From: Fistularia commersonii
Taxonomy: Eukaryota > Chordata > Actinopteri > Syngnathiformes > Fistulariidae
Assembly: GCA_037954325.1 (NCBI GenBank)
Contig: JBBMNZ010000006.1
Coordinates: 5,809,904 to 5,873,903, forward strand
Length of the DNA stretch: 64,000 nt
Direction: 5' to 3'
Shown one piece after another: positions 37,100 through 49,000 of the stretch (its first letter is position 1; every line of letters begins with the position of its first letter). Under the pieces are notes generated by a model that had not been told where the DNA came from, did no database searches, and worked only from the letters and a program-made list of their open reading frames with translations. The translations under genes and the position numbers were made by a program.

Positions 37100-38870
37100 C
37101 TTTCTCTGGTGAAGGGAATTAAGTGATCCTCTCTGTCATTTGTTGTAATCATCTTGTGTTTCACTGTGGTTTGGATCCAGAGAGGAAAAAGCTGATTTGG
37201 ACATTTTTCTTTCAACTGCTGCTGCGTGAGCAGAGAATTACATCAGCGCGTCCTGAAGGCTGGACTCCATGTCCTAAAAGCTGGTCTCATTGCTGAATCT
37301 GGAAGAACTGCATTCCTCTCCTGACGTCTATCCACACGTCTTCGTCGGGGCTTAATTTTCTCCTCAGGCTGCAATCATCTGCTCTACATCTCACAAAGAC
37401 ACTGGAGCTGCATGGGTTACAGCTTGGTGGTCATTTGTCAAATTGTCAAAAGGAGTCAATGGTAGGAAGCGATCAGCATGGAAGTGGAAGTGGGGGGTTA
37501 TTGTTGCAAGTAGTTTGGGGTCAAGGATTTTCTAGAGGACATGATCTCTGCAGTCACTGCACATCAATGTTTCTCAAATGTCAACATGCATTTGGCAAAT
37601 TTTACTGAGGGAACTTGTGCACTTTACTTTTTATATGGAGAACATCAGAAGACTCCCTGTATTTATAGTGGAATTTCCACGACTCACAAATATGGATGTT
37701 GGCCACTGGCTACCAAACTCCAGGTTCAGCCAACCTCTAGTGCTCCCAAAGCATCTGAGCCTCAGAGCTTTGGAAAGCCTTCATTGTCCCAGTTGTTAAT
37801 CTAAGTTCAGCCCCATAATGCAATTTGATTCCTGAAAGTTGGACATGACAAAATAAAGTTACTTAAAATGCACCCATTGGCCATCTACAAGCTGGCCTAC
37901 AAACGGGACACACAGACGGCAGGCAAATTCTGGCCACTTTTGCATTTGTGGCTCCGTTTTGGCAACAACAACTGCTTTGTGGGCAGATCTGAGAGTGATG
38001 GAACGAGTGTAGCTGATGTTCAGGCCAGGTTTGAACCATAGAAGGTGGAACCGTGGCTTGGGTTAAACAGCTGAATAGCCAAATGTGGGCCATAGGAGAA
38101 CTGAAACCAGACCAGTAATGGGCAGCTTTTTGTGCCAGACTGTCTTGTCTGTGCATGCAGATGCCTGTAGATGACTCTACATCAGTGCTTCCAGGTTTGT
38201 AATGCTTGAATAGAAAACATCAATTTGGAAAGTAAAGACATGCTAAATAAAAACAGGATATCAGATGTTCTGTGTGATGTTTTATGAGCAGAGACCCTTT
38301 GTTGAAAAGTGTTTTATTTGGGTTACAAATAGAGCTGTAAACGGGACCGGGTGGCAGTTTTAGGGGCTCACTGAGCCCCCTGTGTCCATAATTAGATATG
38401 CAGGCATTTATTTTAATCAATGCCAGAAATAGTAAACAAGTAAATACTTGGACAAACAATTCATTCATAACAGATCACATTTTCTGAAAACAATGAAAAG
38501 AAAGGGTCCCAAAGCATCTGGATGAGCATAGGTCATCCACAAAAACATGCTGTGATTTATGAAGGTTTAAGACAAGGTTGATATACTGAAGCCCACATAA
38601 TTCTATTCCTGTTATGTGGCCACCGCAAGATAATTATCATGTTTTCTCTGTATTTTTCTTTTAGAATAATGTATGGCCATTCAGAATGATGCCTTATACT
38701 TTCTATTATTTTTGTTTTGTATTAATCAATAATTATTATACATGTAGGCTAATATGTCTTTCCCCCTTATTTTGTCTAATTAATTTCATTTATTGTAATT
38801 GTTTTAAAAAATATGTTGTTTTGTTGATGGACTTTGTCTCCGTGCTTTAATCTTTTCATTAACAGCGACT
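37100..38870. other. Gene-free stretch upstream of ddrgk1
   Basis: I see no repeat with clear ends and no supported gene. Confidence 0.45.
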
Positions 38871-39037
38871 GGTTAACTCTTCCACTCCACTCCACTTGGT
38901 GGCGGCATAACACAGACTGTCAACCGCAGGACCATTCAGGGGGAGAGGAAGAACTGTCACTGGTTTTGTGACGGAGCATAAGTCAACTTGGCGCTGCATA
39001 AGTGTTCAGACATGCTTTAGGGTATTAATTTAAAGTC
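38871..39037 (+). promoter_or_regulatory. ddrgk1: Likely ddrgk1 promoter/5'UTR
   Basis: The block upstream of the ddrgk1 start is locally richer in GC and CpG than the AT-rich sequence to its left, and contains GTGACGGAGCATAAGTC. No TATA box is evident. The exact start site is not determined. Confidence 0.4.
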
Positions 39038-42000
39038 ATGGACGTAGTGTTGTATGTGGTAGCTGCCGCCGTCCTCATCGTCCTGATCGCGTTCGCGCTG
39101 AAAGTGCGCGGGAAAACACAGGAAGGTAAACGGAGCCACAGCTAATAATCAGGAGCTAACTGTTAGCTTTGGCGTAGCTCAGTGGCTGAAAACTATTATG
39201 TTAAGTGACTGTTTAGGTTTTGCACCTCACTCATTCACACTGGGATGTTCGTGTAATTGTGACTTTGGTCATTATTACGGAAAAGCTGGTAACTAAATGT
39301 TTTGACTTCTCAGCCTTTATGCTAATCGACAAATACTTGAACCTAGAACTAGTATGCTCTTACACAGGCTGTGATTTGGCATTTGACACGACGCAGGTGC
39401 GAGCGACTGGACTCGTTCAGTAGGATCAGACGACTGTTAACACTTGGAAAGTCGTCTTTTGTTGGCTAGAAGAGACGGTTCTTTTAATCCCAGCTACATT
39501 AACAGGTATTTTCAGTATATCTGTGATGCTGAAGTTGACAGGTGTCTTTCACACCCATCTTCTGACCATGTGTCCATCATACTGTGACTACACGACGTGA
39601 ATGTAAGAGAGGTTTTGAATCATACACACTTTGGAAGTTGAACACGAACTAGCGTGAAACTCAAACATTTACAGTCTTACAGAAATCACTATGTAATTCA
39701 AATGATTTTTTAAAGTCTGTTACTGTGTAAATACATCTACTGATGCACCTGGACACATCCTCAGTGATGTTCCTGGGATCATCGGGTGTTTCGGGTCTTT
39801 CAACATCATACACCCTCATGCAGGTGACCCAGCCAGGGCTGATCAGGCCCCGACTTGTGTCCAGTTGGCATGCTAGCTACCATGTTAAAATGTATAATAT
39901 TAATATTCATTGTATGTGCATGTGTGTGTCCATAGTGATTGTCCAGGATCAAGACAGTGTTTGTGATCTGTTAATTGTGGAAACGAGTGTATTCCATACA
40001 CAAGACAAACTAATATACCGAATCCATTCTCAGCATTATGATGCAAAACTACTTCACATTCAGAAACCTTTCATTAGGATTTACATCCAACTCAGTTGAG
40101 AACATTACATTGGTCTGCAGGTCATTTTCTAGTATTCTGTCTCCCTAATTCACTTTTCTTTTGCAGCTACTCTGACAACCAACTAACCAATTTTAAGATA
40201 CTTTTTGTCGATGTATTTATTTGTCTAAATTCATGGTAAATATCCACTACACTTTATCATTGAAAATTTCAGTCAAAACGTCATTGAATAATCTGTCTGA
40301 TTTCTGATGTTGACATATGACAAGCTAATGCTGTGATCCTACTGTGATGATGTGTCATTGCAGCAGATGAAGAGCATCAACGTCGTGTGGTCCGTGCAGC
40401 AGGACCCCCTCTGCGGGCAGCAGAGGAGCGAGGAGCTGGCATGCCACGTAGGAGGAGGACCCTGGCTGCAGGGATGGCTAACAGACGACCACAGAGAGAT
40501 GCCGGTGAAGAATGACAACTTTTATGATGCATTTAACATTGGAAAGTGAAACAATATCTACTGCCCTGATTTTATGCAAAAAAGTATACCACTTGTCAAT
40601 ATCCTCTGATCAAATGATGGAATATGTGCATGGATGGGTTCTCCCTCTAACAAGCAGTGTGGAAGCTTGAAGGTAAAGGCAGTGTTTTTTAGCTTGAAAT
40701 GCAGCTGAACGGCTAATTGAGAGTGGAAGGGACCCAAGAAGCAGCAAGGACATAAATGAATACCCCATGTGTATGAAAACTGTTGTTATCCACCTTCCAG
40801 CCTGTTTTTGACTGGAAACACTTGAGTTGGACACTCCTTGCATGGCAGCTTTGTGGAGCCCCTCCTGAAGAAGTTGACGTCATGTCCACAACCAGGAGTT
40901 CTCAGAAGTGTTTAAATTCCTTGTCCTCATAGGAAGTTGTCAAGGTTATTGTCAAGACCCCAGTTATTCCTGGAAGGATCCAGCCACTATTCGATCTGAA
41001 ATTGGATTTATAGATTAAAATGTACCAAGCCGTGTTGTCTATTACAGAAATTTTAAGAAAGTGGCAACTTCCTGAATTATTTGTTCTTCTTTTTCTGATT
41101 TTCAGAGGATTACTTGTATATATTTGGTCTTCTTGACAGTTACTGATGAGTTCCTACATATTATTTTATAGATATTTTGGCTGTTAAATGATGACTCCCC
41201 TAAATAGTTGATTGATAAACTGGAATATAACTGTTAAGTTTTAAATATGTCAAATGTATTTCTTGAAGTTACCTCTGTCATAGCCAGTTAAATGTGTGTT
41301 AATGTCAGAAGAGGAGTATGAGGAGGTAGAAGAGGTGGAGGAGGAGCAGCTCCAGCAGCAGCAGAACTTCCAGCCCACTGCAAAGATTGGAGCCAAAAAG
41401 CAGAAAAAGCTAGAAGAGAAACAAGCCAAGAAAGCCCAGAGAGAGGTAAGAAGCAGAAGTATAAATTCCAAATGTTTATGTTCCTCAGATTAAGAGTGGC
41501 CGCTCTTAGGATTGGCTGAAGCACCACCTGCAAACACCAGCTGTCCCGGCACAGGGGAGGCCAACAGTTCTCTCAGATTGCTAATTTTCAAACCATTTCT
41601 TTTGGCTTTTTTAAATAACTTTTGACAGTTTATTTCCTACTCATTTTTATGTACTATTTCGCCATGTTACATGTGGAATAACGGATTTAAAAGCACTCAG
41701 CATTTGTTGAGGATAAAAGAAGCTGAAAGCACATTGGCCGTAAATAAAAGAATAAAGAAGCATTTGTGTGACGATTGTCTAAAACCTTCTGTTTCAAATC
41801 ATGTTAATGCCTGAGAATAGTCTGTTGACGTCGGTCTCCTGTGGTCCAGGCAGAGTTGGAGGAGCGTGAGGAAAGGAAGAGGATGCAGGAGCTGAGGGAG
41901 CAGGAACGACGGCAAGAGGAGGAGAAAGAACGTCTGCTGGAGCAGAAACAGGTATGACACTGCCCTTCCCACCCCACCTGCTCCATCTGCTGCTGACATG

Positions 42001-43706
42001 ATCATGCCTCTGGGAATGTTTAGGAGGAGGAGGAGCAGCGGGCCAAAGAGGAGCAGGAGAGACGGGAGGAGGAGGAGTACCTGAAGCTCAGAGCCTCCTT
42101 TGTGGTAGAAGACCAGGGTGAGGAGGAGCAGCTCACAGAAGACCAGGTAAGGACCCATTTGAAACCTCTGTTCTGATGCTTAATGTTTGAAAAATAAATC
42201 CTTCTGCTCTCCCGTCAGTCTCGCAACCGACTGCAAGAATTCATTGATCACATTGAGGTGAGCTGCCAGACTGGAGGCCTTCCTGCTGTTTTTAAGGCAG
42301 CAGGAGTTAAACTGTCCCTCTGTCCTGCAGAGCTCCAAGGTGGTCCTGCTGGAGGACTTGGCATCTCACTTTGGAATGAGAACACAGGATGCCATCGCCA
42401 GACTTCAGGACCTGCTCACTGATGGCTCCCTCACTGGTTAGTGCACAATAATGTCAACAGAAGAAGGCTGGGTCTCAGCCTTCAGGACAAGGGCTCAGGT
42501 TCCAGAAGACCACTTCGTATCACACACCTGGTGGCATGTGAGAGGACTAACAGGGTGTCAGCCAGACAGCTCATCAGAAACAACCAGCCTCAGGATGGAC
42601 GGTAGCAGACCATCTGTAGGAACCAAAGCTGCACACTAACTCCTCTTCAGGCCATCTAGAAAAGCTGCAAACCTACAGAAACTAGGAGGAAGCTTGAAAG
42701 CTATGAAGAAAACCAAGGTCTCATGATAAGTTCAAGAACATTGACCTTATCTTACCAAACACTTCTAAAATCTTGTGACCCAAAGAAAGAGTTTCTGTCC
42801 TCTTAGCAAAGGAATGCATTCACAATAATTTTGACAAATTATCAAATTTGATAGAAAACTGAAAAATAACTAATTTTCATGGTCGAGGAGCTGTAAGGTT
42901 TTGTATCCAGACTCAGACGCAGGTGAGTCATGGCTGTAGAAGATGATCAAATAAACCAAAATTACAAATAAAGTCACAAATAAAAAATACATTATGGGTC
43001 ATAAGGTCTTTGGTGACAGGTTCTCTTCTGGAAATGAATGTGCCTTTTTAGAGGAAGATGCTCTCTGTGACCTGGTAGCTTCTTGTTCACTTATTCCCCA
43101 TCCATCTTTTCCCTTCAAATCCATGTTGGGCTGGAGAGCTGCTTCCAGCCTTGGCCCTCACTGTGTTTTGCAGGTGGAGGAGTTTTGTTAACGGTCAACT
43201 GAGCATGAAACGGTAAAGCAAGCATGCATTCTTTATTTTACTGAGGTTTGAATGCAGCTGGGAGGACTCGCATGCAATGAGTTACTGCAGCTATCCACCT
43301 TTATCCTCCAGTCAGTGACATCAGCAATATCAAACTGTTTGGTTCCCTAAATTTCGTAGTTGGAAATGGCTCAGCTAAAAAACTAGTCTCCTTTTTCTAT
43401 CCAACAGTTAGAAAGTAGCAGTCACCTCTACATTCGAATGCCTTTTTTTTTTTTACCCCTTTCTAATAAAGTATCTTTTCCCCTTAGGTTCCCTCATTGT
43501 GGTTCTTAAATGTCCCTAACATTTGATGTGATCTGTTTCCTGCAGGAGTGATTGATGACCGGGGGAAGTTTATCTCCATAACCCCTGCCGAGCTGGACTT
43601 GGTGGCTCAGTTCATACGACGGAGAGGCAGGGTCTCCATTGCGGAGCTGGCTCAAGCCAGTAACTCCCTCATCAACCTGACGCCGGAGAGCCGCAGCAGT
43701 GCCTGA
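39038..43706 (+). CDS. ddrgk1: DDRGK domain-containing protein 1 / UFBP1 (8 exons, 298 aa)
   Basis: ER-membrane adaptor of the UFM1 conjugation system; in other vertebrates it works with UFL1 and CDK5RAP3 in UFMylation, ribosome quality control and ER-phagy. Exons are 39038-39125, 40364-40504, 41309-41445, 41850-41951, 42024-42146, 42219-42257, 42331-42436 and 43546-43706, all GT/AG and phase-consistent (299 codons with stop; human 314 aa). The N-terminus MDVVLYVVAAAVLIVLIAFA is a signal anchor. Residues from about 80 to 200 are a Glu/Lys/Arg-rich coiled coil, encoded by exons 3-5, containing KIGAKKQKKLEEKQAKKAQRE. The C-terminal winged-helix region has KVVLLEDLASHFGMRTQDAI, the name-giving DDRGKF motif, and GRVSIAELAQASNSLI. 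The start has G at -3 and +4. Exon 2 begins with a CAGCAG tandem acceptor, so an alternative product lacking one Ala is possible. Confidence 0.97.
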
Positions 43707-43948
43707 TGGATGCTGGGCTCAACCCAACTGTTGTGATTGTGTGTGGGGGGCTGGGGTGGGGCTAAAAAAAATCCCAAAAAGCCACAAGTGCTAAAAAGGC
43801 CAAAACCTGTTTAGTGGCATCAGAACCTGCGCTCCGTCTGAAGCCTCTGCTCTGAAGAAAGGTTAAGAGGTTTATGGCAAATTAATGTTCTTGGGAACTT
43901 AGCTTTCAGGCAGCATTAAGATGGAAACATTTAGAATACACTTAGCAA

Positions 43949-43954
43949 AATAAA
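43949..43954 (+). terminator. ddrgk1: ddrgk1 polyadenylation signal AATAAA
   Basis: Canonical AATAAA 243 nt after the stop codon, in GCAAAATAAAAGTTGC, followed by a T/G-rich stretch (TTTGTTTGTTCGTTTC at about 43980). Confidence 0.8.
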
Positions 43955-43974
43955 AGTTGCATCTGTTGATACAG

Positions 43975-44871
43975 TTCACTTTGTTTGTTCGTTTCTTACA
44001 ATTAAAAAACAATTCTGGTCAGGTGAATAGAAAAAATACTCAAATGTGTGGGGGGGGGGGGGCAAATCCGTGATCTGTATTCATGTTCTGTATTATATTC
44101 TCAGGGCTGGAACATACTTGTGTTTATTTCCATACATCCAGTTTCATGAGAAAATAAAAAGGGACAGGGCTGAAAAACAGATCAGCATTCAGGTAAGGGT
44201 TCAGGACCCAACTGTAAAGCAGGCGCCAGTAGACTGTCAAAGGTTTGATAGTTGATACACAAACGCCTGGCAGCAGCTACGCAGGGCATGCTTTGCTGCC
44301 CTCTAGTGGCAAAGCATCGACAGGGCGATGTACCAGTTTTGACAGGAAGAACTGAATCATTTGATAAAACAAGTTTTTTAAATATTGTAATTTAAGGCAC
44401 CTCATTCATTCACACATTAAAAAAAGTTTCTTTATACATTTATCTCACTACCATATGTTAATTTAACGGGTTGTATAACACAACACATTTCAGGAAACTT
44501 GCTAATTTATAATAAATTCTTTAACTTTGTATTTTTTTCCCGATTTATGTTCCGTCTGCCTTCAGACCACAGGATTAGACTCCTTTTCTAACAATTACTG
44601 GAACACCATCACACTTTTCTAATTACTGTGCACTATGTTCATGTAACCTGCAGAGTAGATACAAACTCCGACATGGCTTTGTGGACTTCATCCATGCAGA
44701 CCCTACGAAGTTGTTTCTAGAGCAATGATCAGACCCCATTCCCAGTAATCAAAGTAGGAATCCAGAAAATGGAGGCAACAAGAGGTGCTGACAAAGTGTG
44801 TCTGTTGTGAAACCACTGTTTTCTTTGTTGTCTCATGCCATTCATGGAGTCCTCAGGCTTCAGCTTGACAG
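43975..44871. other. Convergent ddrgk1/cars2 intergenic region
   Basis: It separates the two convergent genes. It holds a 13-G run at 44050-44062 and an AATAAA on the minus strand at 44123-44128, a candidate 3' end for cars2 about 750 nt beyond its stop. Most of it is probably cars2 3'UTR. Confidence 0.5.
44123..44128 (-). terminator. cars2: Candidate cars2 polyadenylation signal AATAAA
   Basis: TTTATT on the plus strand in TGTTTATTTC. Chosen as the first canonical hexamer I noticed downstream of the stop; not certain. Confidence 0.35.
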
Positions 44872-46045
44872 CTACTCTTCAATCCTTCCTCTCACTCTCT
44901 GTTTTCCTCGGGTGATCTCCCATGTAGAAGCTGCTCCTCTATCCTGGAAGCAGACCAAGGACAAATCAGGGCTCTTCTCTGGGACGGCATTGTCGGCTGT
45001 TTAAACCTGACAATCGGGGCTCACCTTGATGAGGATGCCCAGAGGGGCTAGGTCATCTCTAAGGTCATCACAGGCCTTGAGGAGAGGGACTCTGTCAGGA
45101 TAAAGGCCAGATGTCTGGGGCATCCCTGGGTCAGCCTGCCGGGCCAGAGCAAACGCCCGTACTTCACTTCTGAAATGAGTCAGCTGCTCCACCACAGCCT
45201 CAAGACCTTCTGGACTGCTTGTCAGTTCTGTCTCCTGAGAAGAACATTTGAGCATAGCATTGTTGTGAGACTTTAAACAATCACAATCATTCTCTCCGCC
45301 TGCAAACTTAATTTAAAGATCCAGATTATTGATTCTTGACTTCTGCAGTGTCTTTAAAGCAGTGATCATGATGCCACTGAGTCTGAGAGGAAAAGAAACT
45401 GTTCTGAGTGAATATTCAGGCTCAGTGCAGTTTGACTAAAACACACCTGCAGGAATTAGTAGCCCTTTCTAGTCAGTTAAAGAATATCCAACCCATACCC
45501 AACACCTACCCTCTCCCTTCTCCAAGGAGGGGAGGGGTAGAAAAAACAGTAATGTTAAAAAAAACAGTATATATAGATGCATAAGTGTATGTCTCTCTTT
45601 AATCAACACGGGCATCATAATATCCCCACAGCAAAAATCCTGTCCCTCACCCTCTGCAGTAGGTCGATCCCAAACACATCTAGGATGTCTCTAATGAAGG
45701 TGGTGATGGCTCCAAACACTGCCGGGCTGATAGCGCCACCATCAGCCTGAACAGGGACACAACAGCCATTTCGGTCAGGGCATGGTCATTCTTAACAGGG
45801 ATGCTTGAGAATATTTCATTATTAGTTGGATTCAAATCCCCCATGTGCTTCTGTGTCTGGCTATGAGCAAGCCCCTGGGTCAACCTAACCAAACCTGCCT
45901 TGGAAACAGGGTGCAACTGACAGTTCCCATGATAAACCAGACCCATCACAGCACTGATGGCTCTCGGGGTGTCGAAGTCATCTGCCAGTGCCGCCATCAC
46001 GCTGGTCTTGGTTTGAGATAGCCTGAGGCACAGGCACACACACAT

Positions 46046-46099
<54 letters not shown>

Positions 46100-49000
46100 G
46101 CGCGCACGCACACACACACACACACACACACACCAATGAGCAAGAAGCAGTTGAAAGGCAGACAGAAATCTATGGGACTTCTAGAAATCTTGGGTCTAAA
46201 TTGAAGCAGGTTCAAAGACTCAGCCTCCTCTGTCAATGATGTGACCTCTAAGCCTCAGACTCTCTGGCATGTTCCATCCCTCTGATTTACACTGATAAAA
46301 AGTGGGACACACCTCTCCCAGAGGAAGTCCTCCTGCACAGATGTGGATTGCAGCTGGCCCTTCATGTAGGCCTGGGCATCATGGTAGAAGGTGCTCATAG
46401 TTCCCAGCAGCACCTGAGCCTCTGCCATGCTGGCCTCGCTGTAGTCGATGGCTGGCGGGACACCGAGACACATACTTCACGAAAAATTTCTAATGAGAGG
46501 AGAAGACTCGGGTTTATAAACAAATATCTTTAACTGTGGCTATTTACGTTGAGTTTTCAGATGTGTGGCGAAGGAACATCGGATGTGTTTGACTCACACA
46601 TTGGTCGTCCACGTTCATACATTCAAACCACATTCAGGTTGGCTTAAAGGTCACCGCTTACCTGACCAACAGTCACCTTTCAAAGGAGGAACACTTAACA
46701 TTTTCTTTGATATCAAATCCATAAAAGGTTTATTCAATATAAAAGTGCATGTTATAATGATAGATCCATGTTTCATGTGTGCCTGAACAGGTCCAAAAGT
46801 AATCCTGCATTTGTTCTCTGTAGCATTCCTCCTCCAGGAAACTTCATTCCTTACTCATGATGAAGACAAGAACCACACCTGATCTGTACTTGGTCAGAAG
46901 GCAGAACATCCTGAACTCATTGGGAGAGTATGACTGCAGAAAGTCCTGATGAAGAGAAGACAATGGACTTTACTGCTCCAGCAGAGGACAGTCCTTCAGG
47001 ACACCCTCAGTAGCTCCTGCTCATCTGACCTTAATGGTAATGTAGTTCTTGAGAGACTTGGACATCTTCTCTGCACTGCCTTTCAGGTGTAGGTGCCCTA
47101 AAACAAAACGACAGTTAACTTCATGGAAGCAAGAAGCGTCAAGATCACTGTAACCGATACCACCTAGCGCTTGATGAACTGGCCCACAGCGTCTGAGTGG
47201 GTCCAAAGGTCTGAAGGTATTTTGGTCAAAGCAAAATCCAAGAGAATTAGTACTTCACCTGAGTGCAGGAAGTAGTTGGCCCACTGCTCGCACTGATGGT
47301 AGGCTTCGCTCTGAGCCACCTCGTTCTCGTGGTGGGGGAACGCCAGGTCGATGCCCCCAGAGTGGATGTCCAGCTGGCTGCCAAACACTGAGCTGTGGAC
47401 ACAGAAGACATTCAACACATCAGCCGGTCCCACGAGGACATCTTCAAGGCCAGGACCAAGCTAAGATGGTTCCTTACCTGGCCACCGTGGAGCACTCAAT
47501 GTGCCAGCCAGGTCGCCCAGGGCCCCAGGGGGAGGCCCAGGATGGTTCCTGAGCTTTGGACCGTTTCCACAATGCAAAGTCCCTCACGTCCTTTTTGTCG
47601 GAGGTGTCTGGAGGACAAATCACATGACCTTACAGTATGGTGTGGATTTAAAAGCAGGTTATCTGTCAGGTCCTGACCTCTAAAAGCAAGTCCCAAGTAC
47701 GCAGGTGTGTGTTTCCTCATGTCCTCCTGTGAAGTAGACTCACCTCCTGCCTCCTGAGGCTCCGCGACCGACACAAACCTCCCGTATCGCCCCCCAATGG
47801 ACCGGATGTCAAAGTACACATCACCTGCAGCCAAATCAGTAACCACATTGCCATGGGAAAATGAAAACCCCAGACTACAACACCCCCCCCCCCCCCCCGC
47901 CCCCCCCCACACACACACACTCACTCACCCTCCTGCGTGGCGTAGGCATGTCCATTTCTGATGATCCTCTGGATGAAGTCCACAATCTGAGGAACGTTTT
48001 CGGTTACCCGTAAATAAACTGCCGGGGGGATCACCTGGACATCACATCACAACACACACACAGCCACGTGTGCCCTGCGTCAATCACTTCGTCATGGCTC
48101 CATAGAAACCCCTGCAGTGGGGCCACCTTTAAGTGACCACAGGTCACAGACTTTGAGAGCTTCTTTTTAAAAACAATCATGCCAGAACCAGACAGCCTTG
48201 GGGTTCAACCCAGTGGACGAGAGGGTAGCACCGCCCCGCCTTTAGTTGGGGAGACAGGTTCTAACTGTTGTTTGTGGCTATGTTCCCAACAGCAGTTCAG
48301 TTTACCCACCCTTTTTGGGTCCCAAGAGGGGCTGCTAGAGAGCGTTCCCACTGGCGACTCCCTCGTTCTATTGGAAAACTTCAACATTCAAGTGGGCAAC
48401 GAGAGTGTGACCTGGAAGGGCGTGATTGGGAGAAACAGCCCCCAAGATCTTAACCTGAGCAGAACTTTATTACTAGACGTCCGTGCCCATTACGGAGTGT
48501 CCACAACGAACACCATGTTCAGGCATAAAGGTGTCCATATGTGCACTTGGCAGCAACGCACCTCAGGCCACAGTTCTTTGATTGACTTGTGATTGTGTCA
48601 TTGGATTTGTGGCTGCATGTCCTGGACACGCAGGTGAAGAGCAGAGCTGTCAACTGATCCCCTCCTGGTGCTGAGCTGATGTTCCATGCTTCTATTGTTG
48701 AGGGTGCAGATTGGAACTACGGCTGCGGCTCTCAAGGCAGCAACCCTTTAACCTGCTAGTGGATCCCAACGGTGAGGAATGCCGTCAAACTGAAAAGGAG
48801 TCCTCTTGGGCCTTTTTGGCAAGTGTGGCTCCGGAGGCAGCTGACGGGTACTGGCAGACCAAGTGGCATGCGGTCGCCGAGGCAAAAACTTAGGCGTGGG
48901 AGGAGTTTGGGGAAACCATGGAAAGTGACTTTTGGTGGGCCTCGAGGAGATTTTGTCCCACCATCTGGCGGCTCAGGAGGGGGAGCGGGCGCTGCTGACC

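Noticed and set aside
45001..45255. Treating cars2 exon 14 with its read-through stop as the normal end of the protein
   Set aside because: A further exon at 44872-44943 has a good acceptor and encodes DRGAASTWEI, matching the expected C-terminal region.
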